A stretch of 64,000 bases of DNA from Pseudoscleropodium purum. Taxonomy: Eukaryota; Streptophyta; Bryopsida; Hypnales; Brachytheciaceae. The DNA is taken from positions 10,664,001 through 10,728,000 of the forward strand of contig OZ017804.1 in assembly GCA_963969395.1 (NCBI GenBank), given 5' to 3'. Below are positions 1-13,310 of the stretch, in pieces. Below the pieces are notes generated by a model. That model was not told the DNA's origin. It searched no databases and worked only from the letters and a program-made list of their open reading frames with translations. How positions within the stretch are numbered: position 1 is the stretch's first letter; each line of letters begins with the position of its first letter. The translations under genes and the position numbers were made by a program.

Positions 1-3000
1 AATTACTTGCATTCGTATCAAAAGTTTTTTTCAATGAATATCAAGAGAGAGTCCTTTTCATTCCCTCACAATGTGTATTAGTAAGTACAAGTTCTAGGTT
101 CTAATATCCATTCTAGACATAATACTAGTTCTAGTATCCAATCCTCACACAAGCTACTAACTAATTGGTGACACAATATCCACTAATCAATCATAATATG
201 ATTCTTACTAATTCATTAGTGAGATAACATTCACTAAGGTAGGAGACCCTATTTATGCTATGTGACTATTTTTATCAAGTCATGGGTCAATTTGTATTTG
301 TACAACTCATTCAAGGTTTAAGAATGTGGTCCAAATAGTATGACTTTTGAATTGTGGGACGAATAGAGTTTCCTACTTTAACTAAGTATTAAATATCGTA
401 GCCATAGGATCGGGACAAATATATTTCTACAAATATATTCCAAATTTTTTGGAAAAGTAATTTTTCTAAACAAGATGTATATATATGGTGGAAAAAATTA
501 TATTTTAGCATATGCCAAAACTTTTATCCTATATAGAAAGATTTATTGTCATCCATTGAATACTTAATATCCACAACGTCTTTTTAAAGTAAAGTTGATG
601 CTTTGAAAATGGTGGCAATTTGGGCAATGGAATTTGAAATTTTTAACATGTAACCTAGTATGGTTGTTATCTCATTGACTACCAACTCCCACTTTAAGGT
701 GAATCAACCTTAATACCATCCAAATTACAATTCTACTCTCATGTACCTATGCTGTATATTTCCATTCTAAAATGTCCTCCTATGGATACATAAAGACATA
801 ATTATGATTGGAACAATAATAGACTAGTTTGATCACATTAACCCTTAAAAGACAAGCTAATAATTTATACGGTACATAAACACTCACTAGAAGTCAAATT
901 ACTATAGAAAACCTCCTCTTTTTACACAAAAAACAATTGTGGCATCATTAAAGGGTTAATATGTATTGATTGTTGCATCTCAAAACTCCATATGCCAAAA
1001 TGAAGCACATGAAGGATGTCCTTTGGATGACGGATAGGACTTATCATGAGTTCAACGTTTTATTTTGGTTTAATTAATTCTTCGTAGTGTAAACCAATGT
1101 TTTTTTAGGCATTCAAATGCCCAATTTCCTCCATAAAAAATGTGCAACTTCAAGCTTATAGAAAAAAATAGGGTAGGTATATGAAAAATAATTATGACCC
1201 CACACACTAATGCCACAATATTTCCAAAAAATTCATTTCATCTATCCTATAGAGCCAATACATACAAAAATGGCATACAAAAATGGCATGCTCAAAATTA
1301 GCCTCCTTCAATTCAAGCCTCCAAAATGAAAGAGCTAGGAAATTCTAAACCTTCTTGAAAGAAAGGCCACATAACCATTGGTTTGAAAACCAAAAAAATT
1401 TAGTGTAAATTGCATTGAGGACTATAAGGCCAAGGTGAGTTGACCCCCTCATTGCCTTACACTTTACTTTTGGGGGAAACACTTGAATTTTTAATTGTAA
1501 TAAATGATAAAATTTGGAAATTTGGAAATTTGGAATTCTTATATGCAATCCAAGGTTCAAAATTGTTTGAGAGAGGTGAAGAAGTACAAAAATATGCAAC
1601 ACAAAATAGGGGGTAATTTTTTACATTTACCTTTGATTGGTGCAATGAGGGGGGCAATCCTCCTTGGCTGGACTGCAGGTAGGTTAGAACAATCATCCAT
1701 TTTTTGACATTTATCCACTACATACCTACTCTTTCATCCATAGTTTATAAAACATTAGTCACAAAGGCTTATAACTTATGTTTGTGGGGAATCATTCTAA
1801 CATTTTCCTATGATACAAATCGACTTTGAATCGTTAATTGGCAATCTGGAACCATAATTGCCTCATCAAGAGAAAACAAGGTAAACAAACTTCTGATATT
1901 TTTTCCTGTGCCCTTAGATCCCAGGCCGCCTAAGCGGGTTACGCTTGTCAATTTGGATCAAGAAGCCGCTTGCCTTGCTCAGCATGTACTGGTTTCATAA
2001 CTTGACTCCTGAGAACGAAAGTTTCCATGTACATAGCATGCTCCTAATCTTCATGAGCTGTATATATCTATGGGTATGGGCTGGATCCTGTAAAGTTTTT
2101 GAATCGCTGAACTGCTGTTGTAATCACTGTGTTAGAAGCTCCGATTGTTTTGGAAGCTCTGGCTATCAGTTGCAGTCCTGGTTGAATCGTCAGCACTCGA
2201 CTGAGGTTTAGGATGTCTCAATAAGACAACCACCAAGTACTGAGCAATCTGCCTGCATTTGATAGAGCCACTACTGTATCAGCATCTGTTTTCAGAATCA
2301 CCGCGGGGATTTCTGTTCCATTCCTTCACACTCATCCTCACCCATGGCAAGGAGCTCGTAAATGCCGGGAATCTTTTCACTTGAAATATTTTCGCCAAGT
2401 ACCTGCATTTGGGTCACGAATATTAACTTCATGGTGGAAATAGTGCCAAGAAAGTAAGGATCACGGGTGCTCTGAAGGTGACCATCATAACATTCAAGAT
2501 CTAGAGGATTTAAATGCAGTGCAAAATAATGCGAGATATGACACACTTCAGAAATATGCTGTTGAGATAATGCTTGCAAACACTCCCAGTCATCATCGCC
2601 TCAATATGGAATACTCAGAACATCCAGGACAAATGAGTGATTTGGTAATGGTCATCATCTGTACTTGTAAATGTACATGAAAAAAATAAATTCGGTAAAA
2701 GTGCGCATTAATTACGTCACCAGAAGCGCAACAGATGTAATATGGAAGATAGAATAGTTTGGATGGGATAATAAGGAAGAAAAAAGTGCACATAGCTTGA
2801 TGCACTAATAATTTCGGATTTGGATTCTAGCTGCATAGAGAGAAGTCAGAGAGAAGGGTCGAATCATACTTGAGCTTGCGACTGAAAGCACATGAAGGGC
2901 GAGTAACGGCCAAAATTGGCAACCCGTGATGTGTACACATCAGCATACCTGCAGAACATTCAATAAAGGATTTCTTCAATGCGGCAGAACTGCAACGTTG

Positions 3001-3590
3001 TATTTCTACAGAGTTAGAAAATTGAAGACCGCAATACTGATTGGTGCACCTAATTCTTGCACTTCGCTTGCACCTATACATATTTTGCTGTATTCTTCCC
3101 CTTTGAATCCTTTGCTGTATAGTTACCCTAATACTGTGTCTAACTATGTGCAGTCATCTTCCAACCATTAAAGCAGTGACACACGCAGATGATAATTCAG
3201 CTGATGTTTGTAACCGCTTTCACTTGTGCAGTTTGGAATTGGAATATCGTTGCCTACTTTTCTATCTGTCGAGTCAGGTGGCTCTTATCCCACACTCCTG
3301 CTCGGGATAGGTAGCCCCACCTAATTCAGCCCAACAAACAATTACACCTTAGGTCATTAGAAGCTTGTTAGTTTTGTACAAAATTTAATACATCCAACTA
3401 CGAATGTCACAAGAAAGTCAACAACAACGTTCGTCATGTTGCACTCTACAACCAAACGACAGCAATTAAGTGATTCCGTATGTTTAAAATATCACTTGGA
3501 GGCTCAACTGTGTGCGGGACCTCAGACAAGATTATGTGCCCAGAAATATGAGAAAGAATAAAACCGGGAAAAATGTTCAGGTTGTGGTGA
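1..3590. other. AT-rich intergenic DNA, no gene supported
   Basis: The first 1.85 kb is AT-rich, with no open frame that resembles a protein family. From about 1.9 to 3.3 kb the base composition is more balanced and short open frames occur on both strands, for example 1945-2211 plus and 2298-2579 minus. None matches a family I recognise, and I could not chain them across splice sites. A plus-strand stretch after a splice-acceptor-like site, ending at a stop at 1998-2000, could be a terminal exon, but no upstream exon joins it in frame. The region lies downstream (3') of the minus-strand 5'-nucleotidase gene. Confidence 0.5.
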
Positions 3591-3591
3591 A

Positions 3592-6500
3592 TTACTTCGC
3601 ACTGAAGTGCTCTCCATCGATCTCCAGCATTGGTGCAATTCTTTCGTCCAACTTTCTCAATAGGTTCAGTACCTTCCTCATTTTATCCTCCATTTTGCTC
3701 GCATCAACTACTGTTGCTGCTGCTGTCTACACATTTCAAAATCATTACATATTTTCAAATCAATCACATTTTCTGTTTATGATGCCTAAAATCTCCCAAA
3801 GTGTCTAAATTTTACTGAAAATTGCTTAACTGCAAAGCACAACAATTCCTCCACTATCGAAAAATTACTATGTCTAATTAAGGATTTTAGAGCAGTTATA
3901 GTTGGTTGAGGAGGAATCGATTGCCAGATTAAGTAGTGCTTTCGCGCATCGGTAGATGACTTGAGCAGAGTAAAACGGGGAGAGAAGACCTGAGCTGGTC
4001 GGCTATGACTGCGTCGCAGCATCGCCAGCCGCAACTGGTTGAACACATCTCCAACAACCTCCTTTTTGTTCAGGAAGTCTAGTAGTTTCGCTCGATGGCT
4101 CCTTCCGCGAGCCATGGCCCTAACCTGCAGCACTGTGCTTGCTTGGCTCAGCATCACATCATATCACACTTAGACCCCACGAATTCACAATGGTAATGGA
4201 TATGCGATCATGAAATAAAGGTACGTCCAAAGGCCGAATATTTGAAAGGAAGTTGGCATCATTCCGTATAGATTAATATGTTTTCATAAGCTTCACAGTT
4301 GGCGACAGTCTTCAACCACACAAAATTTAACGCCCAGAATGATTCTTTCTTTTCTTGAACCAGTCTCAACTAACAAAACAGTTTTGCCACTAGAAACAAC
4401 CTCTCTCTCCAATTCGCGGCAGATAAGCGCTGTTCGCCATTTGAGGTTGACTTTCGACTGACTAACATCTGTGAATATATGATCACCAACATAGAGAATT
4501 TCTCCACCATAAGCACCCAGAGCCTTCTCCACCATGAAAGCACTTCCTCCGCAGTACAGTCCGCCTGTCACAACAGTGAAACATGAACACCTCAAACGTC
4601 ATGAATTCAGACTATTCATTTTTGATGGAATCTACCATACGAAGTATTGACGTTCCCATATGCAGCTTGAACTGGAGGTTACCCCAGATGTTATTGGCAA
4701 GTTCAATGGGCCACAATCTTAGACGAGAATGGAAATGCAAGGATCATAATCCATTCTTGTCAAGATGAACAAGCAACATCTTGATTTGATGACGATGATT
4801 CAACGAGGTGAACTTCTTCTGAAGGGGTTTCGAATGTGAACCTGCTTTAGGCTCGTAGCAAGGACGCATAAGACCATCCACAGTAACAATCTCGTAAAGG
4901 GGGCTTGATCTCTGGAAAAACTCAGGCTTTCTAGCAGATACAACTACCTGCAAAGAGATGAAGGTGTTTGCCGACCACGAGATGATATCTAAACTGATAA
5001 TACGGAATATGCAACCAAACTGGGATATACAGAATAAGGAACTGAGAAATTATATTTCAATCGATAGATACCAAGTCAAAGAGTTTCCGCCAAGTCATTC
5101 CCTCGGGCAGAAATGGGTTGAAGGCATAGTTCATCATCTTGTTAGTGTATTGGTAATCCGAGTTGGTGATCAGAAGAAGTCGTTTTCCTGCCTACGAAGC
5201 GACAAAGCAAAATTTAAGGACACTAAGAATCTTCCCATTACAACTTTGACCTCAATCCAGAAGTATGTTTTTGTAACTAAATGGCAAATTCGGATAACTT
5301 ACGTCTTTCTGATCAAGAAGGGTTGTCGGTAGCTCTTCGTCGAGTTCAACATACTTCTCCGGCTTATTATAAATGTCCGCCTATATTAAAACCATTGAAG
5401 CATCAGATTCTCAAGATCCGCTTCCATCAATGGAACAATTCAGGATCTTAAGAATAGATTAATTATCATTAAATTCGTCAGAAACGAGGGCGTCTGATAC
5501 ACGTCTTAGACAATACTTTTCTGACCGACTGTAGACCAAAATCAAAGTAAATTTCTAGCTTGAAATTTTCCTGAAAAAGAACCTTGAGTTTTCCCTCGAT
5601 GTGAGCTTTAAACAATGCCTTAGCGACCGCCTGGTTGCAATAGGGAAAAAACTACATCATGTGCTAGAAAAGACCAAAGAAACACATCGAAATTAAGTAG
5701 GCTCAGTTGACAAGCTAGGATTTCCGTATCCCTCTAAATCTATTAAAAAAAATGGCAGATTATGTGAAAGAGATGATTACCGCATAAAGAGATTTGTAGT
5801 TCAGTTTGACCAGGGAGGGTGGAAATTGACCCTTATCAAGCCTCGCCACCAACTTAACCATTCATCCAACAATACACATGGTTAAGAAACTTGACCTCTC
5901 GATTGCAATGCCATCATTTTCTTGCATCATCCTTACGCATTGCTCTGTCAATTAGATCAATTAGAAGGGTCAAATAAAGACTAGTTTTGTCAGGGATTAC
6001 AAGGTCCTAAGAAATACCTGCATGTAGAGAACAGCTTCAGACATGGAGAAGAGTGTGTTTAGAAACTCCCAGCGATATTCATCACGCAAATCTACCATAA
6101 CGTTCCCGTAAACCTTACTGATATCACATGAAAACACCCCTCAGTATGTAAATTCGTAATCCACAAACATCAATTTTATGCCGTACCTGCTTGATTGAAA
6201 ACTCCACTCAGATTTGCAGCCATTCCAAAGCAGTGGTTCTTGAATTACTTCATATTAATGAACTACACATGATGTCAAATGTGAAAGAAACTCTCAAACT
6301 AGACATTTGACTCGACTTGAATTATTCTTGTATCAGTTCGAAAATTGGTCGGTTTAAAGCTGAATGGACCGAAAAACGTAACTCATACTCAAGCACCATG
6401 ACAGTACGCACATTTGATTCATGACCTAAGCATTACTGAATTTCGCTGCAAGGCAAGATTGTTTAACCAGACTTGGAGTACACACTGAACCATGCATTAT

Positions 6501-7977
6501 CTTTTCTATGATCTGCAATTCCATCTTTGGTGTGATGAATACTCAAAAATAATCGTGAAGAAATTTCCTATTAAAGATACCTGATTGTACGAATAGAAAG
6601 CATTTTTGTTCCGTGCATGGCGCGCTTAATATGGCCAAACCGATCAGCTTTAACTAGATTTCCTTTCTCTTTGTCCAAAATGAGGCCCCTAATCACCTGA
6701 ACAAGAATACAAGAAGCACATTGAGTATAAGGTTCAATTTGATTTACACCAGTAGAACTTACTCAAACTTCACAGTAATGGAACAGACCTGTCCAACTCT
6801 CAATGATACGAGTGTTATCGCTGCAACAATCAGACGACTGAAATGGTATCCTCACATGAATGTGATATCATTGGTAGTCAAATAGCCGTGTAACGCTATC
6901 ACTGGTGACCTTCATTACTAACTGATTACTAACTGATGGGAACCAACACCAATACACCATTAGCGAAGATAAAAACATTTAAGTTTCGGCAGTTTCGGCA
7001 TCAATCAATGAATGTTTACCAGATGATTATCGAATGTAAGTCCTTCAGTAGGAAAGCCCTGCAAGTTGAGGTTTTTTAATCCATACTCGTAAGCCCTTCC
7101 TTCCCATGCCTGTCATGATATAAGTTTAAACTGAATCTTCAAGTACTGATAAGTCGTGTCTCATTTCAAACTATATGCGTGCATACTAGCCTTCTGTCTA
7201 CTAAGCTGCTGAAGCATACTAGAGTATTTATCTCAGCTTTCCATTTCCAAAGCTGTAGTTTCGTTGAAGCAGTATTCACCTATATAAGCCCGCTATCATC
7301 CAATAAAATGTCATCCAAAGCATGAGTTTATTTTCTCAGAGAGAAAAGAAGCACACTTCATTCATGTAGAAGGAAATTCATTCAAAATTAGACCTTGAGA
7401 AATTCTCATACTTCAGCTGATGCGTAGACCCTATTGTGCAACAGTAGAAATCGAAAGACCTTCGTGAGAAAAAACCTGACGCAAGTGCTTTAAGTTCAAC
7501 CTGCAAGAGGCTAGTATATGGATAGTGGTGCATTGTACCTTGACATTGTAGTGGATGAGGGTATAATCCAAGTCATAGCCGATGGTTGTGATGGTCCGCA
7601 AGTTCAGTGTTCGACTGCAGAAAATGCCTCGGGATGGACATCCAGCGGGGTACTGTTTCTGCAAGCCTTAATACAGGATTAATGCTTGTAAGTCTTTCTG
7701 ATAGCTGCTGGATCTTATAGCAAACGACAGGAACGTGAATCGGTGGTCGACAGTAGTTAATAATGCCCCCTAGACGAAAGTGTAATTTCCGTCCATCACA
7801 TATCTCAACATTCATTAACAGCATGTCACAAGACTTGTTCTGCCAGGCTCCAACAAAGATGACACAAATTCACTTCCAGTACCATAATCAGAAGTGAATG
7901 GAACCAAATCACACCGGAATTTGCAACGTGTTAAGGAAGTCTGCTGCTTCTTTTGCCTCTTGATGTGTGGATTCCAT
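3592..7977 (-). CDS. HAD superfamily subfamily IG 5'-nucleotidase, 13 exons
   Basis: Predicted hydrolase of purine nucleoside monophosphates (cytosolic-type 5'-nucleotidase family). Exons on the minus strand: 7977-7915, 7658-7539, 7109-7020, 6696-6581, 6117-6018, 5852-5781, 5630-5583, 5380-5303, 5191-5072, 4947-4842, 4564-4401, 4124-3990, 3726-3592. All joins keep frame, giving 448 aa. HAD motif I is GYDLDYT with the nucleophile at D50 and the acid/base at D52. Motif II is LLLITNSDY near residues 234-242. Motif IV is ILYVGDHIFTD with D332 and D337. The stretches AWEGRAYEYGL, DKEKGNLVKADRFG, SARKPEFFQ and EVVGDVFNQLRLA are typical of the plant members. The N-terminus is the weakest part: residue 1 is the first convenient Met, and upstream exons carrying a transit peptide may exist. 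The C-terminus stops soon after the LDERIAPMLE helix, so the tail that plant homologues carry beyond this point is missing. Confidence 0.9.
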
Positions 7978-8393
7978 GCTTTTATCCCCAGCTTCATTTC
8001 CTGCACCACAAAGGTAATGCTTGTAAAAGTTTGCAAATCAACACCATAGCCCAAATGCTTCTAATTCAATGCAGTACCTCTCATGCTTCATCGAAACTAT
8101 CTCAAAATCTTCGGAGATAAGCTTCTCAGTATGGATTCTAGTTTTTATCTCGAAGAATATAGATGTTAGCACGGTTTACGTTTATCCAAGTGCCTGGATG
8201 ATCAAGAGTAGACACCTCCATATCTTCAGGAGTTAAAATGAATCATTTAGGAAGCTTCAAGAAAGTAGCAAATTACATAAATAAAAAGAGGAAATCATGC
8301 CCTACACATTTGAACGATATGCTTAATTGCTTACACTCATCGAAGTTACCGTCCTGGGCGATGAGCTTACAGAGAGGACTTTCTAGTTCTAGT

Positions 8394-9531
8394 TCAAGCA
8401 CTTAAGGGTGAAATCACGTCCACGACATTGGGTTCGCAATAATTGTTGTCTACATAACGCGCAAGAATCAGAAAAAATCATATCTAGGACATCAAACAGA
8501 TACAGAATAGAATGGACCTAACCTTTCACAGGAAAGTTGAGTAAAGGAGTCAGGAATTTAAGTGTGAAACGCACCAAGAGAGTCTAAATAATCGCCTTGG
8601 AGGTCCTCAAGTGAACACTGGACAAAACTGTCAACATTTGACCTACTTGTCCCTTTGGTTTTCAAGCTTGGACTCGCACAAAGTGAATCATCATCTATTA
8701 TTTTTTTTGCAACTGGTGTATCGCTCTGTGCCTCGTCTTCTGGGTCATATTCTGACTGCCTTTTCTTCCATAACTTCTCTTTTTCCAATATCGGATCTTG
8801 ATCAGCTGTTCAGATGCGATCATCAACAATTACCAGGTAAAAGAATCTTGGTTCAAATACTAGCAGTCGTGTTAAAAGACAAACTAATACATTCGCAAGA
8901 GGAAAGTGGCAGGTGTCAATTTCAGAATCTTATTAGCCAGCTCTACTTCATCCTCACATATTCGAAAGTAAACACAACCCTAAAGAAAGTCCAGCTGGAT
9001 GTAAAAATGGGAGAAGTTTTCGCATTACAAATCCTGTAGTGGATTTTTTAGGCTACCTTTTTTTCTTCATGAATCCATGGTAAAACAGACAATCAAACTT
9101 TAGCAATTGAAAGAGTAATCTCGAACGACCCAATATACCACAACTTTCCTAATGGTGGCCACTTTTGCTCTCTATAGAAAACTAACAGATTGTCATAGCA
9201 TTCAGACTGATCAGTGAGATCATGCAGGGGTACGCTCATAATAACTGAAGCGACGAAGCAGTGCCAAAAACATCATTGACCATCTCAAAATACTAGTCTA
9301 GCTAGTCTGCGCATCAATTAAAGAGAGTGTACCTGGACCTCCGATTGTAAATAGTCTGTTTGACTGGACGAATGGATTATTATCACGCCTAGGACGAGCA
9401 GGCGATGATCTGGAAGGACTTTCTCTAGATTCGGGAGGACTTTTCCTCTCTTCGCTTCGATGTGCCGTCTTAAGTGTACTTCGTACGTGATGCTGCGCGG
9501 CTGCCGTTACCGGTCTCATCGTCGAATTCAT
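8394..9531 (-). CDS. Unknown small multi-exon protein, 3' end uncertain
   Basis: I do not recognise this protein. A frame-consistent model uses exons 9531-9333, 9244-9099, 8979-8958 (22 nt), 8805-8575 and 8449-8394, giving 217 aa. Residues 1-66 are rich in Ser, Arg and Pro. Next comes a folded-looking stretch containing VPLHDLTDQSECYD, FYREQKWPPLGKLWYIGSFE and ITLSIAK, with beta-strand spacing that vaguely recalls a C2-type domain. The rest is acidic and charged (EKEKLWKKRQSEYDPEDE). The micro-exon is inferred because it joins its neighbours in phase. An alternative last exon, starting near 8403 after a TTAAG acceptor, also keeps phase and would read on with LELELESPLCKLIAQDG and possibly further, towards the 5'-nucleotidase. 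The gene may therefore be longer, or even part of that gene. The start Met is a guess within the open frame. Confidence 0.5.
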
Positions 9532-10017
9532 CAGCCTCTGACATGGTCCTATAGAAAGCAACTACATACCCCAAAATTCAGTTAGTCCCGCTCTTCTGAA
9601 GAAAATGGATGGCATAAGAACGGAAATTGCTTTTTGTTATGAAAATGAAAATACTGACAGAAATGACATCAGGGAGCGAATTCAAATTAAAAAGTCAAGA
9701 CCAGGACTACTGGTTTCCATTGTGAGCAGACCTTGATACAGAATTCTTGGACCAAGCTTACTTTGCATGCCATAAGTAAAGCCAGATATCTCATTGAAAA
9801 ATACTATTTCTTTAATCGTACGTTAATGGAGTTTGAGAAGATAATTTGAAGTAGAAAATTATAGCTAAGAATGCATCAATAAGCAACGACTGCCAAACGT
9901 TTCAAAATCACAATTTTCTCATTTCTGGGGCTGAAGAGAGTTCGCAGTCGAATTTCGAAATGGCTGTATGATCTCACGCTTGGCAATAAATCCCTATATT
10001 AAACTTCTCAAAGAAGC

Positions 10018-11541
10018 TTAGTTAATGAGACGAGCCTTGTTGCGAGAAGTAAGAATCTTTTGCACCTCGTATATGGGTTCGAAGAGCTGCGCCTTGATTA
10101 AATCTGAAAGGACTAGACACAGCAGATGCCTTCTTGAAGGAATGTTGCGGCTCAGCAGCGATAAATTTCTCTGGAACGAAACTTCTCGCCATAGAAGCTG
10201 CGCCAGACGACTATCGTTAAAAACGTGGAAAGATAATCAAGAACGCATTGTAAAATATCAAAGACAATATCAGCTGACAATCAGCATATACAATATCAGC
10301 TGGGAAACTGTCTAGACTCTCATGAGCACTACTTGAGAAGTAAAGATATACGAGTTGCAAAACACTCATTCGACATCAGAAAGTGTTAAATCTTGAATGG
10401 CCCACCCCTCACAGACAGTGGAAGCAATGTTTCATAACACTATCCGCTTCTTCTCACTGCAAGAGAACATTCTCAACACCAATTCTATCAACAACACCTT
10501 ATCCAAGAGAAGACATCGATTCAATTTGACGATAAGCACTCACATCATATAATATGTTGCCTAGTACCGATTCATAGCATCCTGCGACCAAGGGGGGTAA
10601 AGAGTCGAACCTTCTTGGAGGTGCACACAACTCGAATGAAAAGACCGTTGAGACAGCGGCGGACTCTGCTGCCGGGTAGAAGAATGAGCTTCGTGAACGG
10701 CTGCGAATGAAATATGGCCATCGGGCGACCACCGAGTACGAGACCTGGAAGGACGTCTTGCTGCAGACTGAGGCCTTGAGCGCGGGCGGGTGAGCAAGGG
10801 CGATGCAGAAGCGATAGCCGCGAGCAGAGCCGTATATGATGGAGGAGATGCAGGGCCCCCCTGACGTTGAGGGGTTGAATAGCACCGCACTGGATTTCGT
10901 GCAGAGTGCAACCTAGTGGGGGGGCTGCTTTGCACTTGAGACGCGAGGGATCCACGGTCAGAACTGGGGCTTTCCTGCATCGGGGAAGGTGTGGAACGTC
11001 TTAAATTCCCACTATTCGCCCGCTCGCGCAATGAACTTGGCACATTCCCCCAGCCTCGTCGTTGTTTAGGAGACATACTCGTTCGTTGACTCGCAAGAAA
11101 ACTGGGTGGAGCGCGGTCTACCCGGCCGCAAATGCATTTCACTGGTGCGGTATTGCAAAGCTTAGTGTACGCAATGCCTTCAAAGGATCGAACCTCTCTT
11201 ATAGTCTCGCCTCTGTTGTCTGATGGAGTTTTGTCTGCTGCTGTCCAGCTCCTCGAGCGATGCTGCATGAAAGTCGGTTGTTGCAACATTGCCGCATGTT
11301 TAATCCCCTTCCTCTGACTGCCTTGCACAATATCGTCCACCATGTTCAGCACTTGTGTTTCATAATCTATGTTCGTGAGATTTCCATCCCGAGCCGACAT
11401 TGGTCTTCTCCTGCTCCCATTCTTGCAAACGAAAATCTGACTGGAATCCTCCATTCCACTATTCATTTTGAACAAGATGCGTTCCCCATTAACTCTTCTC
11501 AAAAATAAATTCCGCAACCATAGCATCGATCCCCGCATCAT
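10018..11541 (-). CDS. Unknown Ser/Arg/Pro-rich protein, two exons
   Basis: The long first exon is open from 11541 to 10568, and a second exon at 10210-10018 joins it in phase across a GT/AG intron, giving about 388 aa from the first Met. I do not recognise the family. Residues 1-110 have mixed composition and include the short basic motif RRRPMSARDG. The middle 200 residues are low-complexity and rich in Ser, Arg, Pro and Gln, so they are probably disordered. The last exon switches to a helical, Leu-rich tail (RLAQLLWREVSFQRN, LVLSDLIKAQLFEPIYEVQK) with no stop until its end. That contrast supports the splice. Any of several Mets near the N-terminus (residues 1, 2, 6, 26 or 30) could be the start. 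No signal peptide or membrane segment is evident. Confidence 0.6.
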
Positions 11542-11549
11542 TTCACCAC

Positions 11550-13310
11550 TCGATCATTGTAAATGTCATCACCACATGAAACCCTAACAATTCGGAAACA
11601 GCAGGATATGGCAGCCAATTCACCAGATAGTTCAAGCTCCAATAAAATTATTTCTTTAAAGAAACAAAGCCGTATTCACAGTGAAGAATCTGCGGGCATT
11701 TCTCAATAGCACATTTCACGATAATTTTGCAGTCACCGCAAAGTTATTGTCTGCTCGCAAATCGACAAACTGTACTGAGGCTGAATCCATTTGTTCCACG
11801 CAATGCCGTAAAGTAAAACACAACGTTCATGCGGATTTTGCTCAAGATATTCGGCATGTGTAAAAGCAATGCACGCTTCTCTTTGCAACCGATCTGCAAA
11901 AATCAGGAAGAAACGATTATCGTCATCACGGCCAAAACATTAGACTGGTGTAGTTGCCTTCAAAGTAGCGAAGATCTACACAAAAGGATAAAATGCGCAT
12001 CAATTTCCGCAACGTGCAGCTAATTCTGAATTCAAAAATTCAGCAGAGTCTCGATCATGAGGCAAGCATCGGTGTTCGTAAGTGCACATGCGCAGAGAGT
12101 TGTGCTTTCACTTGGACATTACTACAGATTGAAACAGAACGTAATGTGCGCTTCTTCACTGCAATAGCAACATCGAAAAAAGAATTCATGCTAATACCGT
12201 AACCAATAATAAATATTTCACGCATTACAGAAAGTCTTCGTCACTTTCTTCACCGTACCTTCTCACTTGTCTCAACTGAGAGAGAGAAATTTCCAATAGG
12301 TGTGTTCCTTCGCAATGGCGATACTGCAAAACGGAAGATTTTTTTGTCATTCTAAAAATTTTACAACTGTGTTATTGATTGATTGCCATACACTGCGTTT
12401 TTTTTCGATTCCGTTCAGAAAGACTCGGTTCTCAAACTGTGCTCTCAAACTGCGTTCTCAAACTGTAAGTACAGAAATAAAGACAAGAGACAAGAGCTCG
12501 AGATTGCTGACTGCTTGCCTGTGCAAAATGCAGAGAGCCTTTGCAACGTACGCCATAGCCGCAGCCATAGAAAACCGAAGTGCAGAAGAAGAAGCTCGTC
12601 GGCCGAACCGAATTGAAATCTTCAAAATGGTACATATTACCTGAAATGTACAAATTTCTAACAATTTCCTGGATGTTGGCATCTAAGTTGGTAGATATGG
12701 TAGTTAGAGGGTGATTCAGGTGGTGTGCAAATTACCACCCTCTTGCACAAATTTTGGATGATGAATGAATTCAAATTTGTTCCATGCATAAGGTAGAGGC
12801 ACCCAATGGCGTTCCTTTCTAGGAAGGGAAGTCATTTTGAAACATGAATTTAGGTGAATTACATATGGCTTATCATGTCGGTCAATAATTAATAAGGTGT
12901 ATTTGGTATGTCTTCATTTATGTTTTGAAATGACACTTTCAAGTGTCTGAACTTTACATGTTCTTTTTTTCCTTCATCAAATGTTTTTTTTAATCTCGTT
13001 TAGATTTAATTAAAATTTGTAATATCATAGACTTCTTCTCCACAATGTTTTATAGTTCAACTTGTTCAATCATCAAGTATATTTAACTTTAATTCTTAAG
13101 CGCTTCAACATTGATATTCATGAACGGAAGGCTAAGACATTTTTGAGTCCAATTAACTTCTCATTCATCCAATGCAATACTTGAATGTTGAAAAAACAAC
13201 CTTCCTTAATGACCAATTTTATGAATTTGCAATAAATGATAATTCTATAAAAAGATATAAACATAAATGTGCCAAAATTCAAAAAAGAATCACAACATTT
13301 AAGGATTAAC
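11550..13310. other. Upstream flank of unknown gene grading into AT-rich DNA
   Basis: From 11.55 to about 12.65 kb the composition is balanced and may include the promoter and 5' exons of the minus-strand gene ending at 10018. The open frames here are short and unrecognised. From 12.65 kb the DNA turns AT-rich, and nothing codes. Confidence 0.45.

Noticed and set aside
1945..2579. Open frames on both strands near 2 kb as possible genes
   Set aside because: No family resemblance and no frame-consistent splice partners; the plus-strand terminal-exon idea fails because the only upstream donor gives the wrong phase.
5855..5945. Extra exon in the 5'-nucleotidase between 6018 and 5852
   Set aside because: An open stretch exists, but joining 6018 directly to 5852 keeps phase and gives the conserved YMQ-LVARLDKG sequence.
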